DNA from: OLB7 sp966250335
GTDB taxonomy: Bacteria > Bacteroidota > Ignavibacteria > OLB7
Length of the DNA: 64,000 nucleotides
Direction of reading: 5' to 3'
Assembly (NCBI GenBank): GCA_966250335.1
Contig: CBINGZ010000018.1
Location: forward strand, 25,706 to 89,705
Every line of letters begins with the position of its first letter. The first letter of the stretch is position 1. Positions 11,301 through 17,824 of the stretch are shown here, piece by piece. The notes beneath the pieces are model-generated. The model did no database searches and was not told the DNA's origin. It saw only the letters and a program-made list of their open reading frames with translations. The position numbers and the translations under genes are program-made.

Positions 11301-14300
11301 AACACGGAGGGAAGCAGCAACGTGGCCCTCGGCTCGTTCGCGCTCAGCGGAACGTCGATCGGAGAGGGGAACACGGGCGTCGGCACCGGTGCCGGATCCT
11401 TCAACGACGACGGCAGCTTCAACACCTTCATCGGCCAGGGCGCCGATGCCGCATCGCCGGGGCTCATCAACGCGACGGCGATCGGCGCCGGAGCGGTCGT
11501 CGCCCAGGACAGCTCGCTTATTCTGGGGAACGAAGCCAACGTCGGTATCGGCACCAGCACGCCGGCCGCACGGCTCCATGTAGAGGGGACGGCGGGCACC
11601 TCCAACGTCCGGATGGGCTCCCTCTCGGGAGAAGCGATCGCCGACACCTGGACGCCGACGGCCGACGACGGGATCATCACGGCGGACGCCAACGGCGATC
11701 TCATCAAGCGTTCGCTCAGCGCCATCGGAGGTGGAAACGGAAACGGTGGAAACAGTGTGGCCTACGCTCCCGCATCGACGCAGGAGACCGCGCCGGATCG
11801 CACGGCCTACCTGTTCGATATCGCCTATGATCCCGGGGCTCCGACGAGCGTGGATGCGGTAGGCGCGCGGATCATCTCGAGCGCCGGCATGGGCGACGCC
11901 GCCAGTGCGACCGCGCTGACACTGATTGCGGTCCCCAGCGGACCCGGGTCGGCGATTGCGCTCGATGCAGTGGGGAACATCAACACCGACAGGCAGTACG
12001 ATATCGGCTACAGCCGGGTTCTGAGCGTGACGGGGACGAACAATCTCCTGGTGGGCCTCGGCGCGGGAGCAATGGACGGTGGGAGCGAGAACACCTTCGT
12101 GGGAACGAACGTGGGAGCCCAGAACACGACAGGTATCCAGAACACCGGAATCGGCGCGCTGGCCCTGTCGCGCAACACGACGGGGGTCAACAACTCGGCC
12201 TTCGGCTACAACACGCTGACCAACAACACGACCGGTACCAACAACACCGGTCTGGGAACCAGCTCACTGGCCTACAGCACGACGGGAGACAACAACACCG
12301 CTCTCGGCCTCGAGACGATGAACCTCAACACGACGGGGTCCAACAACACCGCCGTCGGGATGCATGCTCTTATCGGCAACACGACGGGCGGGGACAATAC
12401 GGCGCTCGGCATGAACGCGGGGACGGTCAACGTGAGCGGAGTGAATAATACCTTCCTCGGCGCCGGAGCCAACGCAACGTTCGATTCGCTCGTCAACGCC
12501 ACGGCGGTCGGTTCGAACGCGATGGTCTGCCAGGACAGCACGCTGATCCTGGGAAGCGACGCCAGGGTCGGCATCGGCACCAGCACGCCGACGGCGCGGC
12601 TCGATGTGAACGGAACCTTCAACGTGACCGACAACGCCACGCTCGGGAGCGACGACGTCGATTCGGTCATCGTCAACGGTGTCATGGACGCCAATGCAAC
12701 CGGGAACCAGCTCGGCGACAGCACGGCATCCGCGCAGTTGACGATCCACGGTTTCCAGGACGCGACGGGGGAGGAGGGGATCGTCAGCGGCGCCTACGAT
12801 CTGGCGGTGATCGGTGATATCGGGGCGACGGGGATCATCAAGTCGGGCGCGTCGATCGTCATCAACGGTCTTCTCGACGAGCGCGTCATCGGCTCCGACA
12901 CGGCACTGAGGGTCGCGACCACGGTGGGAGACCTTTCCCTCACCGGCGAGAACATCAACATCTCGACGCATGATAACGGCTACCTCAAGGTCGATGAGGC
13001 GACCTCCATCGAGGCTCCCGGCTACTACCACTCGTTCGGTTCCGAAGGGCAGGATGGAAACGTGATGTACATCTGGGGAAATTCGGGGGAGGGGGAGAAC
13101 GAGCTCACGGTCTTCGGCGATATGCAGTTGACCGGCAACCTGGAGATGCGCGGAGCGGTGAGGGACGATCTGGGCGACATGACGATCGACGACAACGCCG
13201 ACATTACCGGAAGGCTGCGCGTCAACGGGACGGAGAGCTTCATGGGGGACACCACGGCGACGACGCAGCTGACGATCCACGGCGTGGCGAACGCGACCGG
13301 TTCCGAACTGATCCCCGATCCGGCCTACGACCTGACGGTGATCGGCGATATCGGCGCCACCGGCATCATCAAGTCGGGCGCGTCGATCGTTATCGACGGT
13401 GTCTCGGCTGAGCGGGTCATCGGCGCCGATACCGCTCTGAGGGTCGTGACCACCGAGGGAGATCTCTCCCTGACCGGCGAGAACGTGAACGTCTCGACGC
13501 TCGGCAACGGGAGCTTCTTCGTCGATAACGGTACCTCGATCTATGCTCCGGGGAACGGGCATTCGATGGGTCTCTTCATGGAGGACTCGCGGGTCCTGAC
13601 GATCAGCGGATCGGACGGAGGCCAGGACGAACTCATGGTGAACGGAGATGTCGAGGTGACCGGCGGTCTGAGCGTCGGGACGCTCGGGCTGGAGGGAGAC
13701 CTGGATATGGAAGGGCACGACATCCTCAACGTCCATGCCGTTCAGTTCAACGACGAGGAAACAGGATTGAGCAACCTGGAGGGTGATCTCCTCGTCGACG
13801 ACAGCCTCTCCGTGAGCGGCAGTCTGTATGCGGCCGAGACGATCACGGCCGGCGAGAAGTACGATCTCGGCGAAACCACGGTGCTTGCCACGCCGGGTTC
13901 GTTCAACGTTGCCGTCGGTCCGCACGCGTTGCGGGAAGTCGACGGCCAGGGTGGAGAGCGGAACACCGCTGTCGGCGTCTCCGCGCTGGAGAAGGTGACC
14001 ACGGGAAGCAACAACACGGCTGTCGGCGAGTCGGCCGGCCTCAATCTCACGACCGGCGCCTTCAACACCGCCGTCGGCGGGCAGGCTCTCGATGAAGCCA
14101 CGACGGGGAACAACAACGCGGCCTTCGGCTTCAACGCTCTCGCGGCCACGACGACCGGCAACGGCAATACGGCGTTTGGAACAAACGCTCTGGAGGGGAA
14201 CACGACGGCCGACAACAACACGGCGGTCGGTATCGCGGCGATGGCCACCAACACGACCGGCGCCGACAACACGGCGGTCGGCGCGACGGCGATGGGCGCC

Positions 14301-15437
14301 AACATCACCGGCAGCGGCAATGCCGTTCTCGGCGCCAACGCCCTGGCCTCCAACACCACGGGAAGCAACAACGTCGCCGTCGGCTCCGGCTCGCTCGGCT
14401 CCAGTCTGGCGGGGATGAACAACACGGCCGTGGGTCACGATGCTCTGGATGAAAGCATGAGCGGCAACGACAACACGGCCCTGGGCTCCAGCGCCCTGGG
14501 CTCTCTCACGACCGGCGCCGACAACGTCGCCGTCGGCTCGGGCGCTTTGAGCTCGAGCGCGGCGGGCGTCAACAACGTCGCCGTCGGTCGGTCGGCGGCT
14601 CTCAACCTCACGACCGGCGACGGCAACGTCGCCGTCGGCATGGAGGCCCTGAAGGAGATGAACGGCAGCGGCAACGTCGCCGTCGGCTTCGGCGCCGGCG
14701 CGACGCCGATAAACGGGACGGGGAACACCTTCATCGGTCAGGGAGCGGACGGCGCCGACGGGCTGAGCGACGCGACGGCGATCGGCGCCGGGGCGCTCGT
14801 CGAACAGAGCAACGCCATCGTCCTGGGCGACAGCGACGATGACGTCGCGATCGGAACCACGACGCCGGACGAACGGCTTGAGGTGATGAACGGCAACATC
14901 CTCGTCTCGAACGACAACGACGATGCGGGAAGCCTCATGTTCATGGAGCCGTCGAGCGAGGGAAGCAACCTTACCACGTTCGAGGCCGGGGCGCAGTCGG
15001 ACGATATCAGCTACGTCCTGCCGGTCGAGCAGGGAGCGGCCAACAGCGTCATGTCGAACGACGGCAGCGGCAACCTGAGCTGGGTTCTCAACGGCTCCAC
15101 GATCACGATGAACGTCAACTCCGACTACACCAATGCCGGCGCCTTCACGACGAACCAGGATAATCTCGATCTCGACGGATCGGGATCGTACTTCCGTATC
15201 GAGGCGAACAGCGCGATCGACATCACCGGTATTGCGAGCGAGGCGAACGGACGGGTGATCGTCCTCGTCAACGTCGGATCGCAGACGATCACTCTGAAGC
15301 ATAACGATGCCGGCTCCAACCCGGGTAACCGGTTCCTGCTCGCGGGGGGCAACGACTTCGAGTGCGCGGAGAACAGCGTGGTGACGCTCGTATATGATGA
15401 GGCCTCCAGCTTCTGGCGGATCATCTCGGTCTTCTAG
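5379..15437 (+). CDS. Giant secreted repeat protein (3352 residues), VGIGT and 17-residue repeats
   Basis: A signal peptide (about residues 1-26, ending LAAQ) is followed by VGIGT-x-x-P-D-P-x-A-I-L-D-L-N-S-T-T-x-G-x-L-x-P-R-L, a head seen in many Bacteroidota surface proteins. The body consists of 17-residue repeats of two kinds: NTAVGxxALxxNTTGxx (coded at about 6895-7360, 10435-11420, 12020-12440 and 13905-14730) and xTIGGGxxNTIxxxSxx (about 7970-9790). Between the blocks, longer linker modules recur, such as NVGVGG...LSVTGNIN and GIGTSTP.ARL.V.GTAGTSNVRMGSLSG. Such repeats resemble the Hep_Hag/YadA-type head repeats and probably form a beta-solenoid outside the cell; that is inference. The end (WRIISVF) is not a recognisable T9SS sorting domain. 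The ATG has a GGAG site. Cysteine is nearly absent. Confidence 0.93.
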   Translation: MSFPRLLVKPLFILALVVPGLDLAAQSNPTIDINGHVGIGTVKPDPLAILDLNSTTAGLLMPRLTAAQIAALVNPPTGLMVFNTTTGEFNYNFGAPGTPQWEALLTLNGPSAGSAFWKLSGNALTTGDFLGSTNSQPLILKTDNTERMRITAAGNVGIGTPSPGQPLDVAGNIQFSGALMPAGDPGEIAEILVSSGPGFPPTWQPAGAFSFDGDITGPIASTVIDPENPGIGDRLIAGVNNGTTMINDARVNDTLTINGGTIDNTPIGATGRSTGAFTSIDVTGNAIVGGDVIATDDIEAGDNVRATNDVTAGDDMEADDDITAGDDINAGGDVVVGQDVDVDGEINVQNDVNVGGDLFVDGNMAIDGDVTLGNGDNDPITFNAGTGAVTFSGSVINGVGTPIVGTDAANKDYVDNQITSQAWALDGNAAGATDVLGTTNAQDLNIIAGGSTRMTIDDETGNVGVGGAASATDRLSVTGNINTSTQYNIGGERVLSVPGTENLFVGAGAGTANTTGTNNTFVGDNAGLANTAGLYNTVVGSDALSENTTGNNNTVMGFGAMAANTTGEGNTSIGQRTLEASTTGDYNTAVGMGAMIENETGRTNTAIGVSALNTNTTGDENTAVGSGAMNGNLTGDNSTGIGVNALSGYQSGSNNTALGKEAGFDAPFTSTGTGSNNTFIGYQANPSAFDLNNATAIGAGAIVGQSNALVLGNNADVGIGTSTPGARLDVAGTAGTSNVRMGSLSGAAVSTPWTPTADDGIVVADANGDLLKRSLEEVIPAAGWELTGNAGTTPGTNFLGTTDDTPMEIRVNDTAVMRYFPNATSPNIIGGVYENTIDTGSYGSIIAAGGSATEPNAIDTSAIYSTIGGGRGNFMSADDATIGGGDGNTITGNSTAAAIAGGESNTIQFSANHGAIGGGRLNTIGGAAQRATIGGGDSNTVTASAGDATIGGGRHNTINNGSLSAVIGGGDSNTISNSSNQGTIGGGRHNTINNGSLSAVIGGGDSNTISNGSNQGTIGGGRHNMLTNGGEFGTIGGGATNTVTNGAANAVIGGGVGNTITDGTTNGTIAGGTLNRIASGVYGAIGGGRSNTITSGAERSTIAGGDSNTINNNAAYSTIGGGRFNTVTNGAERSTIAGGDSNTISSGAFHGVIGGGRYNTITNGARLSTIGGGDSNMIASSAVYGMIGGGRRNTITNGAEYSTIGGGDSNMVSNSSVRSTIGGGRYNAITNSADRSTIGGGVNNTITNSAFRSTIGGGDSNLISNSASRSTIGGGGLNTVSDGSVSGTVAGGTVNRVLSSSYGTIGGGDSNMVAFSANHSVIDGGHGNVVNNGSSYSAIGGGQTNTVTSGSDRSTIGGGVNNTLTGSSNHGTIGGGAGNTLSGGSTYGAIAGGRGNSIIDGSDHGTIGGGDSNTITDGSDYAAIGGGQGNRIDSMATHSVIGGGQGNRIDSMATHSAIGGGADNAIYGSHSVIPGGRGMTLDGARSFGFNANDMDGTAPMTILDSNVAVIANADLWLANNNESTGQIRFYESNVTSGEFPPAGINYTSFRAGSQADDITYTLPEAGPATDGDVLTAQPDGTMSWIGQDSIVKSYGWSLSGNAISGTEVLGTTNDQDLNIITGNTTRMTIDDETGNVGVGGAPSGIDKLSVTGNINSSTQYNIGGNAVLQINGATNVATGVGAGAAVTSGANNTSNGTNALAANTTGSNNIAIGSNALQSSTTTSNNTAVGHNAMRLNTTGTNNLAVGRNALAANTTGNSNTALGPAALLANTTGGDNVAVGRNSLAANTTGESNTGVGVSALGSNTIGRNNTALGRNALNDNTEGRDNTAVGRNAMSSNIIGEANTAVGRESLVQNLTGSGNTAIGIASLASNVAGNVNTAVGAGALTSSTIGEGNTAVGAGALASNDDGSGNVAVGGGAMFDNTSGFANVAVGTDALGFNTIGTGNTVIGATAMAISTISNLNTAVGSSALLQNTEGSSNVALGSFALSGTSIGEGNTGVGTGAGSFNDDGSFNTFIGQGADAASPGLINATAIGAGAVVAQDSSLILGNEANVGIGTSTPAARLHVEGTAGTSNVRMGSLSGEAIADTWTPTADDGIITADANGDLIKRSLSAIGGGNGNGGNSVAYAPASTQETAPDRTAYLFDIAYDPGAPTSVDAVGARIISSAGMGDAASATALTLIAVPSGPGSAIALDAVGNINTDRQYDIGYSRVLSVTGTNNLLVGLGAGAMDGGSENTFVGTNVGAQNTTGIQNTGIGALALSRNTTGVNNSAFGYNTLTNNTTGTNNTGLGTSSLAYSTTGDNNTALGLETMNLNTTGSNNTAVGMHALIGNTTGGDNTALGMNAGTVNVSGVNNTFLGAGANATFDSLVNATAVGSNAMVCQDSTLILGSDARVGIGTSTPTARLDVNGTFNVTDNATLGSDDVDSVIVNGVMDANATGNQLGDSTASAQLTIHGFQDATGEEGIVSGAYDLAVIGDIGATGIIKSGASIVINGLLDERVIGSDTALRVATTVGDLSLTGENINISTHDNGYLKVDEATSIEAPGYYHSFGSEGQDGNVMYIWGNSGEGENELTVFGDMQLTGNLEMRGAVRDDLGDMTIDDNADITGRLRVNGTESFMGDTTATTQLTIHGVANATGSELIPDPAYDLTVIGDIGATGIIKSGASIVIDGVSAERVIGADTALRVVTTEGDLSLTGENVNVSTLGNGSFFVDNGTSIYAPGNGHSMGLFMEDSRVLTISGSDGGQDELMVNGDVEVTGGLSVGTLGLEGDLDMEGHDILNVHAVQFNDEETGLSNLEGDLLVDDSLSVSGSLYAAETITAGEKYDLGETTVLATPGSFNVAVGPHALREVDGQGGERNTAVGVSALEKVTTGSNNTAVGESAGLNLTTGAFNTAVGGQALDEATTGNNNAAFGFNALAATTTGNGNTAFGTNALEGNTTADNNTAVGIAAMATNTTGADNTAVGATAMGANITGSGNAVLGANALASNTTGSNNVAVGSGSLGSSLAGMNNTAVGHDALDESMSGNDNTALGSSALGSLTTGADNVAVGSGALSSSAAGVNNVAVGRSAALNLTTGDGNVAVGMEALKEMNGSGNVAVGFGAGATPINGTGNTFIGQGADGADGLSDATAIGAGALVEQSNAIVLGDSDDDVAIGTTTPDERLEVMNGNILVSNDNDDAGSLMFMEPSSEGSNLTTFEAGAQSDDISYVLPVEQGAANSVMSNDGSGNLSWVLNGSTITMNVNSDYTNAGAFTTNQDNLDLDGSGSYFRIEANSAIDITGIASEANGRVIVLVNVGSQTITLKHNDAGSNPGNRFLLAGGNDFECAENSVVTLVYDEASSFWRIISVF
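8223..8449 (+). repeat. 102-nt tandem duplication inside the giant gene
   Basis: Two adjacent 102-nt units start at 8223 and 8325 and are almost identical at the DNA level (one changes AGT to GGT at the end). A partial third copy begins at 8427 and diverges after about 20 nt. Each unit codes two 17-residue repeats, so the duplication preserves the repeat register. Confidence 0.9.
9647..9748 (+). repeat. 51-nt tandem duplication inside the giant gene
   Basis: Two adjacent 51-nt units begin at 9647 and 9698 and code IGGGQGNRIDSMATHS twice, with essentially identical nucleotides. One unit is one 17-residue repeat. The lack of silent differences suggests a recent event. Confidence 0.9.
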
Positions 15438-15474
15438 GCCCGACGGAACGGAGTGTTCGTCGAACGTTCAGTTC

Positions 15475-15512
15475 AAAGGGCCCGGGGATATTCCCCGGGC
15501 CCTTTCTCTTTT
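15475..15512 (+). terminator. Intrinsic terminator after the giant gene
   Basis: A near-perfect hairpin with arms AAAGGGCCCGGGGA and TCCCCGGGCCCTTT around a three-base loop is followed by CTCTTTT. It lies about 40 nt after the stop codon and separates the giant gene from mdh. Confidence 0.9.
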
Positions 15513-15610
15513 CTGCCGTGCAGTGTTGAGATATCTACGGAATCGGGTGGTAGTTGCCTTGGAATTCGTAGTTTTGCCGCTCCCTGACCGGAGACGAAAC
15601 AATCCCCTAG

Positions 15611-16534
15611 ATGAAGATTACCATAGTCGGCGCCGGCAACGTCGGGGCCACGACAGCCCAGCGGATCTCCAGCTTCGAACTCGCCAGAGAAGTCGTCATC
15701 GTCGACGTCGTCGACGGCATGGCCGAAGGGAAGGCGCTGGATATGTACCAGGCCGCCCCCCTGGTGGAGAGCGACTGCCGTATCATCGGCACCACCGGCT
15801 ACGAGGAGACCGCCGGCTCCGACATCGTCGTCATCACCGCCGGGTTCACCCGGAAGGCGGGGATGAGTCGCTACGATCTGATGGCGAAGAACGCCGAGAT
15901 CGTCCGCGAGGTCACCCGGAACATCGCCGAGCTCTCTCCGCGCGCCATCCTGATCCCGGTCTCCAACCCGCTCGACGAGATGACCTGGGTCACCCTGAAA
16001 ACCTCCGGCTTCAACCGTCACAGGGTCGTGGGGATGGCCGGTATGCTCGATTCCGCCCGTCTGCGGGCGTTCCTCGCCCTTGAGCTGAACGTCGGCGTCG
16101 AGGATGTCGATGCGATCGTCCTGGGAGGCCACGGCGACGCCATGGTCCCGCTGGTCCGGTATGCGACCGTCGCCGGCATCCCCGTATCGCATCTGCTTCC
16201 CGCCGATCGGATCAAGGAGATCGTGGAGCGTACCCGCAACGCGGGGAATGAAATCATCAATCTTCTGAAAACGACCTCGGCCTTTTACGCTCCGTCGGCT
16301 GCTATTACGTCAATGATCGAGTCGATCGTCCGCGACAAGCGAAGGATCATGCCGTGCGCGATCGCGCTGGAAGGGGAGTACGATCTGCGGAACGTGGTGG
16401 TCGGCGTCCCTGTCCGGCTCGGCGTGAACGGCGTCGAGGAGGTGATCGAGATACAACTGCTGGACGACGAACGGGCGGCCCTGAAGCGGTCGGCGCAACT
16501 CGTCAGCAAGAATATCGCAATGCTTCCGGTCTGA
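15611..16534 (+). CDS. mdh: Malate dehydrogenase (LDH-like family)
   Basis: This 307-residue NAD-dependent enzyme interconverts malate and oxaloacetate in the TCA cycle. It has the Rossmann motif IVGAGNVGATTA at residues 4-15, the acidic residue of an NAD-binding strand in VIVDVVDG, the substrate arginines in TAGFTRKAGMSR, and the catalytic histidine at about 174 in LGGHGDAMVPL. The length and the GKALDMYQAAP segment match the tetrameric, LDH-like malate dehydrogenases found in Chlorobi and many Bacteroidota. LDH itself is less likely because the loop after the Rossmann core carries R-K, not Q. It is monocistronic here, since terminator-like or long spacers lie on both sides. Confidence 0.95.
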   Translation: MKITIVGAGNVGATTAQRISSFELAREVVIVDVVDGMAEGKALDMYQAAPLVESDCRIIGTTGYEETAGSDIVVITAGFTRKAGMSRYDLMAKNAEIVREVTRNIAELSPRAILIPVSNPLDEMTWVTLKTSGFNRHRVVGMAGMLDSARLRAFLALELNVGVEDVDAIVLGGHGDAMVPLVRYATVAGIPVSHLLPADRIKEIVERTRNAGNEIINLLKTTSAFYAPSAAITSMIESIVRDKRRIMPCAIALEGEYDLRNVVVGVPVRLGVNGVEEVIEIQLLDDERAALKRSAQLVSKNIAMLPV

Positions 16535-16645
16535 CCCCTCGTCCGCCCGATCCTGTTACTAACCCTCTCCCTCGCGTGTCACATCATACGCGGGCGTATC
16601 TGCAAGCGGCCTCAAGAGAACGAACATCATATAAAGGAACGGTCC

Positions 16646-17458
16646 ATGAAGAATCTCTCCATGCTCGCGTTGGCGGGCCTCGTGACAGTTGGAATCAGCG
16701 CGTGCGGCAGCGATCCCGTCGCCGTCGAAGTCAACAAGTACGTTGAGCTGAAGAAGGGGGACAAGTTCACGTACGACACCTACGACCTCGATGCGAGCCA
16801 GCAGCGGGTGGCGGCCTCCAAGGGGGTGCGTACCTGGACCGTCGAGGAGACCGGGCTGACCTTCGAAGGGAAGCAGGGAGTGTCGCGCATTCTGGAGGTG
16901 AACTACGGCGCCGACGGCACCACGGAGATCTCCAAGGACACCGTCTATATCGCGTCGAACGGACAGGGACAGATCTTCCAGTACGACGTCTTCGGCAACA
17001 TCATCGGCCGTATCGCCGCTGCTGCCGCTGCCGCCAACGATATCCCGAAGTCGTGGATCCAGATCGGCGACGTGAAGAGCTCCGGCTCCCTCACCTGGCT
17101 CTCCAGCGGCGGCCCCACGGTCAAGAACCTGACGGTGATGGGACTGGCGGTGCAGATGACGCTGGAGATGACGGCCAAGCATCAGGGGAAGAAGACGGTC
17201 ACCGTTCCGGCCGGAACGTACGCCAGCGCCTTCCTTACCGATCACGCCGTCTCCGTCCTCGCCAAGGACCCCTCCACGAACGCAGTCATCCTGAACGACT
17301 CGATGATGGTCCACTACAACATCGACGTCAATCTGGGGATCGTCAAGCAGACGCTCGACAGCAAGACCGTGAAGCTCATGACCCCGCTCGGCGCGATCGA
17401 CCAGCCCCTGGCCGGCTTCGAGATGGAGCTGAAGTCGACGACGAAGGCCCAGCAGTAA
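16646..17458 (+). CDS. Predicted lipoprotein of unknown function
   Basis: A 270-residue protein with a lipoprotein signal peptide: a hydrophobic stretch at residues 5-18 and a lipobox VGISAC with the modified cysteine at about residue 20. The mature part is rich in beta-strand-forming residues and has no domain that I recognise; a short hydrophobic alanine run (RIAAAAAAANDIP) sits near residue 118. It would be anchored to a membrane, in the periplasm or at the outer membrane. The ATG follows a purine-rich AAAGGAAC site. It has no obvious partner; mdh is 111 nt upstream and a strong terminator follows. It could belong to a group of lineage-specific lipoproteins. Confidence 0.85.
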   Translation: MKNLSMLALAGLVTVGISACGSDPVAVEVNKYVELKKGDKFTYDTYDLDASQQRVAASKGVRTWTVEETGLTFEGKQGVSRILEVNYGADGTTEISKDTVYIASNGQGQIFQYDVFGNIIGRIAAAAAAANDIPKSWIQIGDVKSSGSLTWLSSGGPTVKNLTVMGLAVQMTLEMTAKHQGKKTVTVPAGTYASAFLTDHAVSVLAKDPSTNAVILNDSMMVHYNIDVNLGIVKQTLDSKTVKLMTPLGAIDQPLAGFEMELKSTTKAQQ

Positions 17459-17537
17459 TCCCCGCTCCGGCGGTAGAGCCTGGAGTCGGTGTTGACGAAC
17501 ACGGAGTCATTCCCCTCTTCACGGCGGAAACAACGAA

Positions 17538-17568
17538 GGCTCCTCTCGCTAATGAGAGGAGCCTTTTT
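17538..17568 (+). terminator. Intrinsic terminator after the lipoprotein gene
   Basis: GGCTCCTCTC and GAGAGGAGCC form a 10-bp perfect stem with a six-base loop, followed by TTTTT. It lies 80 nt after the lipoprotein stop. Confidence 0.93.
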
Positions 17569-17591
17569 CCTGAATCATCTCCGATGCGCAG

Positions 17592-17763
17592 GCTCCCGAA
17601 GGGAGCACCCATTTGTAGCCGAAGACGATGTTTTTTCTTTAAGCGCCGAAGGTGCGTACCATTCTTCCCTGTTGGTCACGAGAAGAATGGTACGCACCTT
17701 CGGCGCTTACGATCGATTGGGGGAATGCGCTGCTACAAACGGCGCGCCCCTTCGGGGCTGGAA
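17592..17763. repeat. Multi-hairpin intergenic repeat, copy B
   Basis: The architecture is that of copy A: the hairpin GCTCCCGAAGGGAGC, then ATTTGTAGC. A long central hairpin follows, whose arms include GGTGCGTACCATTCTT and AAGAATGGTACGCACC. The element ends with GCTACAAA, which can pair with the TTTGTAGC near the start, and with GCCCCTTCGGGGC. Relative to copy A the central stem has CAT/ATG where A has CGG/CCG, which is compensatory. It lies between the lipoprotein terminator and the 3' end of dsbD. Confidence 0.78.
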
Positions 17764-17824
17764 GAAGGAGGGGCGGCCGGGAGGCGGACTCTTTGGGAGC
17801 CGAGGCTTCCACGAACCGGGCCTC

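Noticed and set aside
12264..15302. A 1012-codon open frame on the minus strand opposite the 3' part of the giant gene.
   Set aside because: Same reason: low stop-codon frequency in GC-rich repeats. The plus frame has signal peptide, family motifs, ribosome site and terminator.
15569..15576. TAGTTTTG upstream of mdh as a Bacteroidota -7 promoter box.
   Set aside because: No -33 TTTG-like partner was found at 17-23 nt, so the match to TAnnTTTG alone is not enough.
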